From: QYOJ01 sp964642545
GTDB lineage: Bacteria; Bacteroidota; Bacteroidia; Bacteroidales; FEN-979
Direction of reading: 5' to 3'
Assembly: GCA_964642545.1 (NCBI GenBank)
Contig: CAZXQU010000003.1
Span: 1-64,000 of the forward strand
Length of the DNA stretch: 64,000 nt
Position numbers and translations under genes: made by a program. The notes under the pieces are model-generated. The model had not been told where the DNA came from. It saw only the letters and a list, made by a program, of their open reading frames with translations, and searched no databases. Shown here piece by piece: positions 48,763 to 57,753 of the stretch (the first letter of the stretch is position 1; each line of letters opens with the position of its first letter).

Positions 48763-50478
48763 ATGGCTACATCGTTTACACTGGGATGGATCGATTATAC
48801 GATCATGGTTGTCTATTTCTTGTTTGTCCTGGGTATTGGTTATGCTCTGAAACGATACATGAAATCCAGTGCCGACTTTTTAACTGGTGGTAAATCAATT
48901 CCCGCATGGATTACAGGACTGGCATTTATTTCAACCAACCTGGGAGCTCTCGAAGTGATGGGGATGGCGGCATCCGGGGCAAAATACGGGATGATTACGA
49001 CACATTTTTACTGGATAGGAGCAATCCCGGCGATGATCTTCCTCGGATTATTCATGATGCCATTCTACTATGGTTCCAAAGCCCGTTCAGTTCCAGAGTA
49101 TCTTAAGATGCGTTTCGATGAGAAGACCCGTGGATTCAATGCGTTGTCATTTGCCATCATGACCATCTTCGCAAGCGGGATTTCCATGTACGCGCTGGCA
49201 ATGTTAATGGAGACCCTTCTTGGCTGGAACTTCACGTTAAGTATTTTCATCTCTGCTCTTATCGTCCTGGTTTACACCTACCTCGGAGGGTTGAAATCGG
49301 CTATTTACAACGAAGTTCTCCAGTTTTTTCTCATCGTGATCGGCTTTCTTCCACTTGTTTTTCTCGGACTGATCAGTATTGGTGGATGGGAGGGACTCAC
49401 GAAGCAACTAGCTGAGGTTGCAACAAGCCATGGATATGCTGCCGGAGCCTATACTGAAACCTGGAAGCCTGTTGCTCATGCGGCAGACAACCCGATGGGC
49501 GTTGAATGGTTCGGTTTGGTTATGGGGCTTGGTTTTGTTCTTTCTTTCGGATACTGGTGCACTAACTTCCTGGTTGTTCAGCGTGCAATGGCTGCAGGAT
49601 CAATGTCGGCAGCCCGCAAAACACCGTTGATCGGGGCGCTCCCAAAGATGTTTATACCTTTTTTGGTGATTGTTCCCGGGATGATCGCCATGGCACTTAC
49701 ATCGGATCCCAACAGCGGTTTCGCGCTTCCGATAAAAGGTAACTCTTACGATTATGACAAAGTCATTCCAATGATGCTGGGATATTACTTTCCAACCGGA
49801 GTTTTAGGACTTGGCCTTACTGCCCTGATGGCCTCGTTCATGTCGGGGATGGCCGGGAATGTAACAGCATTCAATACAGTTTGGACCTATGATATCTACC
49901 AGAGTTATATCAGCCCGAACCGGTCGGACAAACACTATCTCTGGGTAGGACAGATGGCTACTATATTTGGGATTCTGGTAAGTATCGGGGCGGCATATAT
50001 GGCGCGACTATTCAATAACGTCATGGATTTCCTGCAACTGATCTTTGCCTTCATCAATGCCCCGCTCTTCGCCACATTCCTTCTTGGAATGTTCTGGCGA
50101 CGAACTACGGGAAATGGCGCCTTCTTCGGACTTTTATCAGGCACTGCTGCGGCAGCCATCCACCACGGACTCACACAGCCCGCAGGAGCTACTTCACTCA
50201 TCAAGGGAGGATGGCTTGGAACAGTAGTTCACATCTATCCCAGCGAAATGGCCCAGAATTTCTGGACCGGCATTTTCGCCTTTTTTACCTGTTTACTGCT
50301 TACGATTATCATTTCATTGCTGACAAAACAGACCAAAACAAAAGAGGACCTCGTGGGATTAGTCTATTCACTTACTCCACGGATAAAGGATGAGAGCAAA
50401 CACTGGTATCAGCGTCCCCAGTTTCTGGCTATCATTGTTGGTATCATCGCTGTTGTTTTATCAATCATCTTCTGGTAA
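48763..50478 (+). CDS. Sodium/solute symporter (SSS/SGLT family)
   Basis: A 571-aa permease with about 14 transmembrane helices. The first helix region DYTIMVVYFLFVLGIGYA, then the conserved SADFLTGGKSIPAW, is characteristic of SGLT-like symporters; FGYWCTNFLVVQRAMAA and LMASFMSGMAGNVTAFNT match the sodium-site helices. SGLT-type members of this length in Bacteroidota usually import sugars. Which sugar cannot be read. Downstream, after 12 bases, is a 70-aa membrane protein that may be its accessory subunit. Confidence 0.92.
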   Translation: MATSFTLGWIDYTIMVVYFLFVLGIGYALKRYMKSSADFLTGGKSIPAWITGLAFISTNLGALEVMGMAASGAKYGMITTHFYWIGAIPAMIFLGLFMMPFYYGSKARSVPEYLKMRFDEKTRGFNALSFAIMTIFASGISMYALAMLMETLLGWNFTLSIFISALIVLVYTYLGGLKSAIYNEVLQFFLIVIGFLPLVFLGLISIGGWEGLTKQLAEVATSHGYAAGAYTETWKPVAHAADNPMGVEWFGLVMGLGFVLSFGYWCTNFLVVQRAMAAGSMSAARKTPLIGALPKMFIPFLVIVPGMIAMALTSDPNSGFALPIKGNSYDYDKVIPMMLGYYFPTGVLGLGLTALMASFMSGMAGNVTAFNTVWTYDIYQSYISPNRSDKHYLWVGQMATIFGILVSIGAAYMARLFNNVMDFLQLIFAFINAPLFATFLLGMFWRRTTGNGAFFGLLSGTAAAAIHHGLTQPAGATSLIKGGWLGTVVHIYPSEMAQNFWTGIFAFFTCLLLTIIISLLTKQTKTKEDLVGLVYSLTPRIKDESKHWYQRPQFLAIIVGIIAVVLSIIFW

Positions 50479-50490
50479 GGAGGAATTTAT

Positions 50491-50703
50491 ATGGAAATTG
50501 ACATCAGGTTACCCATAGGCTTCATGTTTGCGTTGCTTGGATTGCTTCTGCTCATTTTTGGGCTGACTACAGAAGGTGATCCCGAACTCTACAAACGATC
50601 TCTCGAGATCAATGTCAACCTCTGGTCAGGGTCCCTGATGATTATTTTTGGGGGACTCATGCTCCTGTTCGGCTTGCGTGCTAAACGATCAAAAACCAAA
50701 TAA
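50491..50703 (+). CDS. Small two-helix membrane protein
   Basis: A 70-aa protein with two hydrophobic helices (about 7-25 and 43-61) joined by a short polar loop with an acidic stretch, and a basic tail (RAKRSKTK) that would be cytoplasmic. A strong ribosome-binding site, AAGGAGG at 50477-50483, overlaps the symporter stop codon. Such clear sites are rare in this window, and this one supports the gene as real and coupled to the symporter. I do not recognise a family; an accessory subunit of the symporter is a positional guess. Confidence 0.75.
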   Translation: MEIDIRLPIGFMFALLGLLLLIFGLTTEGDPELYKRSLEINVNLWSGSLMIIFGGLMLLFGLRAKRSKTK

Positions 50704-50704
50704 A

Positions 50705-51187
50705 ATGAAATCTATTAAAAGGGCTTATTTCAAATGCCCGATTGGCTACGTCGAAATCACCGGAACTAATCATGGCATTCAATCAGTGACAATCGCTGAT
50801 GAGAAAACGAAAAAGTGGTTCGTCCCCCTCTGCCTGCGCGAAGCCGTTTACCAGCTGAAAGAGTATTTTGACGGAAAGCGCCAGATCTTTACGTTGAAGC
50901 TGGACATCATGGGAACTGAGTTTCAGATGAAAGTTTGGGAGGAGATTGAGAAAATTCCTTATGGGAAGACAATTACCTACCATCAACTCGCTGAGCGTAT
51001 TGGCGACCCAAAAGCCTTCAGAGCAGTTGGCCAGGCCGACTCCAAAAATCCTGTATGGATTGTCATCCCTTGTCATCGTGTTATCGGAAATGATGGAAAA
51101 CTTGTAGGGTATGCCGGAGGCCTCTGGCGGAAAAAGTGGTTACTGGAACATGAACAGGCATTTGCACAAAAAGACCTCTTTTTCTAA
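50705..51187 (+). CDS. ogt: Methylated-DNA--protein-cysteine methyltransferase
   Basis: A 160-aa DNA repair protein that takes alkyl groups from O6-alkylguanine. The ATG at 50705 lies 1 base after the previous stop codon, so translation is coupled. The acceptor is Cys123 in IPCHRVIGNDG. The helix-turn-helix part has IPYGKTITYHQLAERIG, and the RAVGQADSKNP segment carries the expected Asn and Pro. The N-terminal domain is short but present, as in Ogt. Confidence 0.95.
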   Translation: MKSIKRAYFKCPIGYVEITGTNHGIQSVTIADEKTKKWFVPLCLREAVYQLKEYFDGKRQIFTLKLDIMGTEFQMKVWEEIEKIPYGKTITYHQLAERIGDPKAFRAVGQADSKNPVWIVIPCHRVIGNDGKLVGYAGGLWRKKWLLEHEQAFAQKDLFF

Positions 51188-51242
51188 TTACGATTAATCC
51201 GATTCTCATTTACGAATTTTAGCTACAATACACGATTTTCTT

Positions 51243-54053
51243 ATGAAACTTTCATGTAAGACTTTTCTCAGCTTAGCGCTGATCTTAATTATTATTCCCG
51301 CATATCCCCAAATTTCAGGATTGACATTTTGTGAACCGGATGACATTGCCTTGAAAGCGATTCAGATGGATGGTGGTGATATACTTAAACTCCCCTATGA
51401 GATCCCATTCTATACCCTTTTAATGGATGATAACTACTTTGCCTCCTTCTATTCTCCGCCTGAGTATACAAACGGTAAAATTTTATTTGTTCTCGGCGAT
51501 TCAATCCAAGGGACCGTCACGTTTGATACGATGTTCAGGCCTGGATTGAAATACAGTATCCGGTTTACGAATACTAGCCATACCGATCATCAGATTGAGA
51601 ACCTCGTCCCCCTGGGAGAGGGGAGTGATAAGGTCTATATCTCAGCCGAAGGGCCTAAAGAGTGGCCCGATTACCTCTGCAGGTCAAAACTCTACCGTCC
51701 GGGTTACGGACCTGTTGGTGTGATCCTTCCCGATAATGCCTGGCACCTTGGCTTTGCAGATATGCGTATCAATGATTCACTTTCGCTGGTGGCGCTTGCC
51801 CGCCGCACAAACCGCGATCGTGAACGAACCAAACTTGACCGTTGGGCTGTAACACTGCAACCGGGTGGCTGGGTGGAATATACAATCTGGGCCGATGTTC
51901 ATTCTGGCGAGTGGCATGAGGGCATCAAAATGATGTTCCAGGAGAGGTGGCTGTATGATCTGGATACTTTTGACCTGGCTATGTTTGAACGGGAGGATCT
52001 CAAATGGATGAATCACTCGTATATCATGCTTCTGCAGTTTGCCTGGGACAAGAAATTTTACGACTGGAAATCAAAAAAATACAATTTTTATACTAGTCTA
52101 TTTGAATTCGATTCATTAACGGGAGGTTACGATATTTTTACTCTCTGGCCAACATGGCCTCGCCTTGGACTCGACCAGAGGAATCAATGGGATATGTATC
52201 GGGACCTTCCGGGAGGCATCGATGAGCTGAGAAGGCAATCCGATTTTGCTCATGCAAATGGTAAAAAATATTTCATCTCCTACAATCCCTGGGATGAATC
52301 AGGAAGAAAAGAGGAGCATCTCAACGGAATGGGAGAGCTTCTCAGACTGGTGGATGCAGACGGAGTGGTTCTCGATACCCGTGGCGCCTCCAGCTATGAG
52401 TTACAGGCAACTGCTGACAACGTAAAGCCCGGAATCATTATGTACAGTGAAGGGATGGCAGTTCCCCGCGACATGCCGGGGATCGTATCAGGTCGTGTTC
52501 ATGATGCACTTGTTCTTCCTCCACCAGTGAATCTGAATAAGCTGATCAAGCCCGATTTTGCTATTTTCCGTGTTCTTCAATTAGCCGACGACAGGTTGCA
52601 TCGCGAACTCGCATGCGCTTTCTTCAATGGGTATGGTATAGAGATCAATACCATGAAACCGGGCCGTCCTGAATGGATAAGAGAAGAGTATGACTATCTG
52701 GGAAAGACTACCAAAATCCTTCGGGAAAACAGCGCTGTATTTCACAATTACAATTACATGCCATTACTTCCCACAAAAACAGACAGTGTTTATGTTAACC
52801 GCTGGAGTGATGGCGTTAAAACACTCTATACAATCCTCAGTATGAAGCCTGCCGGATTTTCCGGTAAGCTGTTTGAAGTTACCCCGATGCCGGATAACTA
52901 TCACTATGTTGATCTGTGGAACCACCAGGAAGTGATTCCCACAGAGGCTAAGGGAAGGTATATGATCCCAATTGAATTAGAGCCTTTCAACAAATCCTGG
53001 GTCCATTCCCGCAAAGAAGGTGTCGTTGGCTGTATTGCTCTCTTTCCATCGCTCCTGAATGTAAGCGTCAAAGCAGATACCCTCTATTTTTCTGCTTCTG
53101 CGGATGCCGGAACCCGGATCGTACTGACTGGACAGGATCCATCATACCAGGTAAAAAGTTTTGAATTTTCATCCACAGATCGTGCTATTGCCTGCTGGGA
53201 CTATTTCCCACAATCAACGAAGAAGATTGTAATTCAGCTATTTAACAAAGGTGAACTCCTGGATGAAAGGGTTGTTCAATTAGATAACAGCATACCCCGT
53301 CTCATCTCCAGTGTTGAACGAACCACACCTGTTAGAAAATGTCCTGACGGGATGGTGAAAATCCCTGCCGGAAAATTCCGGTTCTATACCAAACGTGCCC
53401 CGGAGACCCTTGAACCCTTTATTCCGCTACCTGTTCATACTGATACCGTTCTACTTGATATGACCGGGTTCTTCATGGACCGTTATCCGGTTACGAACAC
53501 CGCGTGGATGACCTTCGTACTGGAGACCAACTACAAACCTACCGACACTGCTAATTATTTGAGACATTGGATTGATGGACAAATTCCTGAGGGTGAGGAA
53601 GATTTTCCGGTTACCTATGTGAATATGGAGGATGCGAAAGCGTATGCGTTATGGGTGGTCAAGCGCCTCCCAACAGAGGCCGAATGGCAGTATGCTGCCC
53701 AGGGAGGAGATATGCTAAAATATCCTTTGGGAAACGAAATGGATAGTTTGTGCTGCAACTACAACCTGAATCATCCCACACCTGTGAACCAATTCCCGTG
53801 CGGAGCAAGTCCATTCGGAGTGGAAGACCTGGTTGGAAATATCTGGCAGATGACGAACGACATCTATGACGATGGAAGCTATTACTTCAATAGTATCCGG
53901 GGAGGTAGTTATTACCACCCGGATGCCAGTATCTGGTATGTAACGGGAGGGGTGCTGCCTGCAGACCATCCTGAGATGTTATTGATGATTGGTCCCGGAC
54001 TGGACCGAAATGGTACGGTTGGCTTCAGGTTGGTAAAAGATATGGCCAAGTGA
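51243..54053 (+). CDS. Secreted fusion of a putative (beta/alpha)-barrel hydrolase with a formylglycine-generating-enzyme-type domain
   Basis: A 936-aa protein with a signal peptide (about 1-22). The C-terminal 230 residues form a clear FGE-sulfatase/SUMF1-type domain: GMVKIPAGKFRF, MDRYPVTNTAWM, KRLPTEAEWQYAAQGG, GVEDLVGNIWQMT and IRGGSYYHP. The preceding 690 residues are unassigned. They hold a beta-rich first part, then segments such as GKKYFISYNPWD, DGVVLDTRGASS and GIIMYSEGMAVP that alternate like strands of a barrel, with Asp and Glu at strand ends as in glycoside hydrolases. The FGE-type domain may bind rather than oxidise, since the copper-site cysteines are not evident. Confidence 0.7.
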   Translation: MKLSCKTFLSLALILIIIPAYPQISGLTFCEPDDIALKAIQMDGGDILKLPYEIPFYTLLMDDNYFASFYSPPEYTNGKILFVLGDSIQGTVTFDTMFRPGLKYSIRFTNTSHTDHQIENLVPLGEGSDKVYISAEGPKEWPDYLCRSKLYRPGYGPVGVILPDNAWHLGFADMRINDSLSLVALARRTNRDRERTKLDRWAVTLQPGGWVEYTIWADVHSGEWHEGIKMMFQERWLYDLDTFDLAMFEREDLKWMNHSYIMLLQFAWDKKFYDWKSKKYNFYTSLFEFDSLTGGYDIFTLWPTWPRLGLDQRNQWDMYRDLPGGIDELRRQSDFAHANGKKYFISYNPWDESGRKEEHLNGMGELLRLVDADGVVLDTRGASSYELQATADNVKPGIIMYSEGMAVPRDMPGIVSGRVHDALVLPPPVNLNKLIKPDFAIFRVLQLADDRLHRELACAFFNGYGIEINTMKPGRPEWIREEYDYLGKTTKILRENSAVFHNYNYMPLLPTKTDSVYVNRWSDGVKTLYTILSMKPAGFSGKLFEVTPMPDNYHYVDLWNHQEVIPTEAKGRYMIPIELEPFNKSWVHSRKEGVVGCIALFPSLLNVSVKADTLYFSASADAGTRIVLTGQDPSYQVKSFEFSSTDRAIACWDYFPQSTKKIVIQLFNKGELLDERVVQLDNSIPRLISSVERTTPVRKCPDGMVKIPAGKFRFYTKRAPETLEPFIPLPVHTDTVLLDMTGFFMDRYPVTNTAWMTFVLETNYKPTDTANYLRHWIDGQIPEGEEDFPVTYVNMEDAKAYALWVVKRLPTEAEWQYAAQGGDMLKYPLGNEMDSLCCNYNLNHPTPVNQFPCGASPFGVEDLVGNIWQMTNDIYDDGSYYFNSIRGGSYYHPDASIWYVTGGVLPADHPEMLLMIGPGLDRNGTVGFRLVKDMAK

Positions 54054-54081
54054 TTTTACCGGACAGGTTAGATTGACTCTT

Positions 54082-54750
54082 TTAGTTGGTCAGATACATT
54101 ATAATGTACTGATTTCCATCAATCAGAATGGCCCAGGGAGACCATCCCTGACCAGATTTGTTTGTGATCCCACTCCTCATTTCCGTTAAGCCATTGTAAA
54201 CCTGTACATTCCATGCCATGGTTGAGTTCAGGGGAATTTTAACAAAAAGCAGGTTTAGAGCCCCTCTGACAAGGGTATAACCAAAAGGTACGTAACCCAT
54301 TGCATCATACTTATTGATCGTACTGCTTAGCCCCTGGTTCGAATATACGGCATTCTGGATAGTCCAAGCAGTTGCCGAGTTCTGAAATTTCAGGAACAAT
54401 ACATAATAGATCCCATCGTAATAGCCAATCTCTTTGGGAACAAAGTTCTCTTTCCCCATGGCGGTGATACCATTTTCCAGGGCAATATCACTGGTGTACG
54501 TATTCAAATACCAGGCAGTAATGCCTAATGTCTGATCATTGATGTAGAGCACATAAAGGCTTACAACCTGGCCGTTAGGGTCAGGAGCCACTTCAATGCC
54601 AACCGGTAAGTACCCCTGATTGACTTTCTTGGTAATCTCATTGGAAAGAAAGTTCGTATTTCCTGATTTGTACCATTCTAACACCCAGTTCTGTGAAAAT
54701 AGCAGTGTAGAGGAAAGAACTATCACCAGAGTAAAGAAAAGCTTTTTCAT
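54082..54750 (-). CDS. Secreted protein built of four tandem ~50-aa repeats
   Basis: A 222-aa exported protein; the ATG at 54750 opens a signal peptide (MKKLFFTLVIVLSS), and the longer frame upstream is not protein-like. After residue 20 it consists of four repeats, each opening with Trp (W26, W80, W129, W180), then a helix-like stretch, then a Gly plus Pro (GYLP, NFVP, GYVP, GWSP) and two beta-like strands rich in Tyr, Leu and Val. The layout recalls the bacterial tandem-repeat domains found in esterases and secreted proteins, but I cannot assign a family. A promoter box lies just upstream. Confidence 0.75.
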   Translation of the reverse strand: MKKLFFTLVIVLSSTLLFSQNWVLEWYKSGNTNFLSNEITKKVNQGYLPVGIEVAPDPNGQVVSLYVLYINDQTLGITAWYLNTYTSDIALENGITAMGKENFVPKEIGYYDGIYYVLFLKFQNSATAWTIQNAVYSNQGLSSTINKYDAMGYVPFGYTLVRGALNLLFVKIPLNSTMAWNVQVYNGLTEMRSGITNKSGQGWSPWAILIDGNQYIIMYLTN

Positions 54751-54771
54751 AGTTGGTTGGATTTGGATTAC

Positions 54772-54779
54772 CAAAGATA
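54772..54779 (-). promoter_or_regulatory. -7 promoter box for the repeat-protein gene
   Basis: The minus strand reads TATCTTTG (TAnnTTTG), 21 bases before the ATG at 54750, in the short gap after the CAP-SPOR gene. Confidence 0.6.
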
Positions 54780-54790
54780 TAAAATACCGG

Positions 54791-55720
54791 TTATTGTTTA
54801 AACAACCAGGCGTCTTTGTAGAGGGTTTTTGCTTCACTGAGCCGGCGAGTAGCCTCATCACGGTCAGCTGAATCAAATATAGAAACCCTCACTTTCTCAC
54901 CGTTTTGAAGGATTTTTGATTGCTGGTAGCCTTTGGCAAGCAATTGCTGAACAACTTTTTCAGCCTCTTTTAATGGAAGTTGGCTTTTTACAATGATGTA
55001 ATAGTGTCCACTTTCCGGGGTGCTCTGCACCACTGCTTCTGAGGCCTCAGGCCGATTAGGATCTGGTGCGGTTTCCAGAGGTTTTAAAGAGATAATATCG
55101 GATTTTGGGTCAGGAGGCTTCTGACCACATACATAGGAAATTCCCTCAGGGTCAGCAACTTCTCCAAACCAAACTGCTGCATAATTCTGACAGATACCAA
55201 TCCCGATAGCATTCCATTGCTTTCCTTCCCATTTCCCCGTATTCATGAGAAAACCATTGAAATAATCAAACGATCTCCAGAAAGCGATCACACTGTCGAT
55301 CATAACTGCACCGTTTTCCCAATAAACGATCTCATAACCCTTTCCGGGATATCCTGAGAGTTCTTTTGGCTTATCCCAAACCGAATTCTTTTTATCCTCA
55401 TCACGCGGGTAACAAAACGGCTTCCAGGGTCCTTTATCTGACCAGGAGTGAAAATTGCATGGTTCAACATCCGGATTATGGAAGAAAAGGTCCTTCACAT
55501 GGGTGTTAGCGACATAACATAAAGACCGCGACAATGTAATAGGAGGGAGGTCATACTGGCGTCGGTATTCATTGATCATCCTGTAAAGTTTCGATTCTGC
55601 TTCAGAGATGCAAAAACTCTCTGGAACCTCACTTACCTGAATGATCTTGGTCTGAGCCTCTAATCCAGCGTAGCAGAAAAGGAGAAAGAGGATTAGTATT
55701 ATTGATTTTTTACCAGCCAT
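54791..55720 (-). CDS. Secreted CAP/SCP-domain protein with C-terminal SPOR domain
   Basis: A 309-aa protein with a signal peptide (about 1-22). Residues 33-190 resemble a CAP domain (ESKLYRMINEYRRQYDLPP opens the first helix, VKDLFFHNPDVEPCN follows). A linker leads to a SPOR domain at about 233-308 (GHYYIIVKSQLPLKEAE, then KVRVSIFDSADRDEAT), which binds peptidoglycan lacking stem peptides. The protein is thus probably held at the cell wall. The gene overlaps the GH172-like gene end by 22 bases. Confidence 0.8.
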   Translation of the reverse strand: MAGKKSIILILFLLFCYAGLEAQTKIIQVSEVPESFCISEAESKLYRMINEYRRQYDLPPITLSRSLCYVANTHVKDLFFHNPDVEPCNFHSWSDKGPWKPFCYPRDEDKKNSVWDKPKELSGYPGKGYEIVYWENGAVMIDSVIAFWRSFDYFNGFLMNTGKWEGKQWNAIGIGICQNYAAVWFGEVADPEGISYVCGQKPPDPKSDIISLKPLETAPDPNRPEASEAVVQSTPESGHYYIIVKSQLPLKEAEKVVQQLLAKGYQQSKILQNGEKVRVSIFDSADRDEATRRLSEAKTLYKDAWLFKQ

Positions 55721-57708
55721 GATTCCGGTGGTCGTTCTTGTTTTGCACTGTAATACAATGTTTTACCCGGATCAAGGATACGTGCGTAAAAAGCATATCC
55801 ACCCAGGTTATTTTCAATCTTGAGAAGAAGTTTATTCCACCCTACACGCAGATGCACAGTGAGTATAACCTGATCGGGTTCCGCAATTCTGACGCCCAGA
55901 AAGCGGTATATCTCCTTGTTATTAAAAAAAACCTTTGCCCCATCGTCACTTCCAATCATCAGCAAGACATCTTTTTCCTGCAAGGTATAGATATACGTCA
56001 GGGCATAGGTTACAACCAGCTCATTGGGATCAACTTTATCCCTTAGTGAAAAATAACCATTCTCAGGTGTTCTTACGTATTTCCAGCGAATAGGTTGCCC
56101 TCCGACACCGCCAAACCTCATATCCGTATCAATATTCAACTCGGGGGGATAGATTGAATCGATTCCCAGTCGCTGGGTTTCAGTGATCCGTGGATTGGGG
56201 AAAGGGCCAAGAATATACCAGTTGGGAATGAATGTTCGCTTCGGAATAATATCGGCTCCGTCAAATCCAATTAGGTATCCGGTAGATTTTGGATCTTTTC
56301 CGGTAACTGTTATCTGCAGGTTAATTTTACTATACCCTGGAATAATATCTGTTAACGAAACCTTGCCGCCAGCCTGTAAGTGAGGTGCATACCCATTAAA
56401 TTTACCAACTAGTTGCTGCTGGCAATAGATCTCAAAATCACCATAATCAGGACCTTTGCTGAAATAGAGGTCTATCTGGTATCCCGATTCAAACATCTTT
56501 TCGAGGTTTATCTTAATCACCGATCCGCTATCGGTCCCAATCAGAAGATGTTTCCCTTCGCTCCAGTCGGGACTAAGGTCAGAGACATCGATAACTTCAT
56601 TGGGAATCCTGTCCAATGACATTGGAAGGTCTTCAGCCTCTATCAGGTTGTTGGGGGTAATCTGTGAGAGAACTACCCGGTTCCCCGCTTTGGGAAGAGT
56701 TGGTAACGCAAAATGATCCTCCAGCTGATACCAATAAACAGTACTGCTGTAATCTGCAATCACCTGGTTTGCATGTCCATGTTCAATAGTAAACAAGATG
56801 TGCTTTTTAAAGGGGATGGGATCCGTGATATTCAGACGATAGGCGGATATCCTTCCCAGACTGTCATCTTTGAGAATCAAACCGTTATAAGGGCCTGCAA
56901 ATTCTCCCTGGTTGAAATACCAACCACTGGAGAAATAATCCTCAGTTCCTGTCCCAACAATGGAAGGTCTCTTTTCACTGTCAACATAGATCATCTCATT
57001 CCCTTCAAGGTAAGAGAAACTCCCGTCATAAGACTGGACCTGGAGATTGACACCAACTACATGACCCTGACCGTCGGCCTTCAGAATGGTATAGTTCGAG
57101 TCATAATCAGTGCGGATATCCCGGTTCCAATAAGAATGAAAATAACCAACACTCCTGTCAAGATACCCCTCCAATTTGAAATAGTTAATCTGGTAATAAA
57201 AGGCATTAACCTCCTGGGTCGTCTCGTTAACTATCTGAATTCTTGCAGATTTCTCGAACGGCATCAGGAAATAACAAACATAGCCGCCACTCGTCATGCC
57301 AAGGTATTGTGAGACATACTGCCGGTACTCGAACGCACATCCGAAAAAATCACCTAAAGGGACATTTACAGAAGGGACCTCTTCATCATCCCAATACATC
57401 TTTATCACCAATCTTCTCAGAAAGTTGGGATCCCTTGAGTCGACCGTGAACCAGATTCGTGTGATGACACCTGGGCCGGTAACATTCAGGATGGTAGCAG
57501 TTACTCCCGGACCAATTGTGATCCTGTCATTGTTTTGGCCTGCCGAATCGGTACTCGCAACCTGGTACTGTTTGGCTGTTTTGGTATAAGGGAGAGAAGC
57601 CGGAGATAACAATCTCTCCAGATCTGCCCTGTTTGTTGAGGGATTGCAGCCCGAAAAGATCAATCCCACAAACCCTGATATTAGAACAACTAGTGGAGAT
57701 AACTTCAT
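55699..57708 (-). CDS. GH172-type (DUF2961) lipoprotein with C-terminal PA14-like domain
   Basis: A 669-aa lipoprotein; lipobox Cys21 in GLIFSGCNPS. The GH172/DUF2961 core covers about 50-340, with GVITRIWFTVDS, PSVNVPLGDFFGC and IVGTGTEDYFSSGWY; the Glu of GTEDY is the probable catalytic residue. The family acts on alpha-D-fructofuranosides and D-arabinofuranosides. After residue 490 a PA14/galactose-binding-like module is seen (NWYILGPFPNP, IGSDDGAKVFFNN, GWNKLLLKIEN). It is cell-anchored and belongs to the secreted set of this region. Confidence 0.85.
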   Translation of the reverse strand: MKLSPLVVLISGFVGLIFSGCNPSTNRADLERLLSPASLPYTKTAKQYQVASTDSAGQNNDRITIGPGVTATILNVTGPGVITRIWFTVDSRDPNFLRRLVIKMYWDDEEVPSVNVPLGDFFGCAFEYRQYVSQYLGMTSGGYVCYFLMPFEKSARIQIVNETTQEVNAFYYQINYFKLEGYLDRSVGYFHSYWNRDIRTDYDSNYTILKADGQGHVVGVNLQVQSYDGSFSYLEGNEMIYVDSEKRPSIVGTGTEDYFSSGWYFNQGEFAGPYNGLILKDDSLGRISAYRLNITDPIPFKKHILFTIEHGHANQVIADYSSTVYWYQLEDHFALPTLPKAGNRVVLSQITPNNLIEAEDLPMSLDRIPNEVIDVSDLSPDWSEGKHLLIGTDSGSVIKINLEKMFESGYQIDLYFSKGPDYGDFEIYCQQQLVGKFNGYAPHLQAGGKVSLTDIIPGYSKINLQITVTGKDPKSTGYLIGFDGADIIPKRTFIPNWYILGPFPNPRITETQRLGIDSIYPPELNIDTDMRFGGVGGQPIRWKYVRTPENGYFSLRDKVDPNELVVTYALTYIYTLQEKDVLLMIGSDDGAKVFFNNKEIYRFLGVRIAEPDQVILTVHLRVGWNKLLLKIENNLGGYAFYARILDPGKTLYYSAKQERPPESWLVKNQ

Positions 57709-57753
57709 GATTTCCTGATTCAGTTTTGCAATTGCAAAGGTCTAAAAAGTTCC

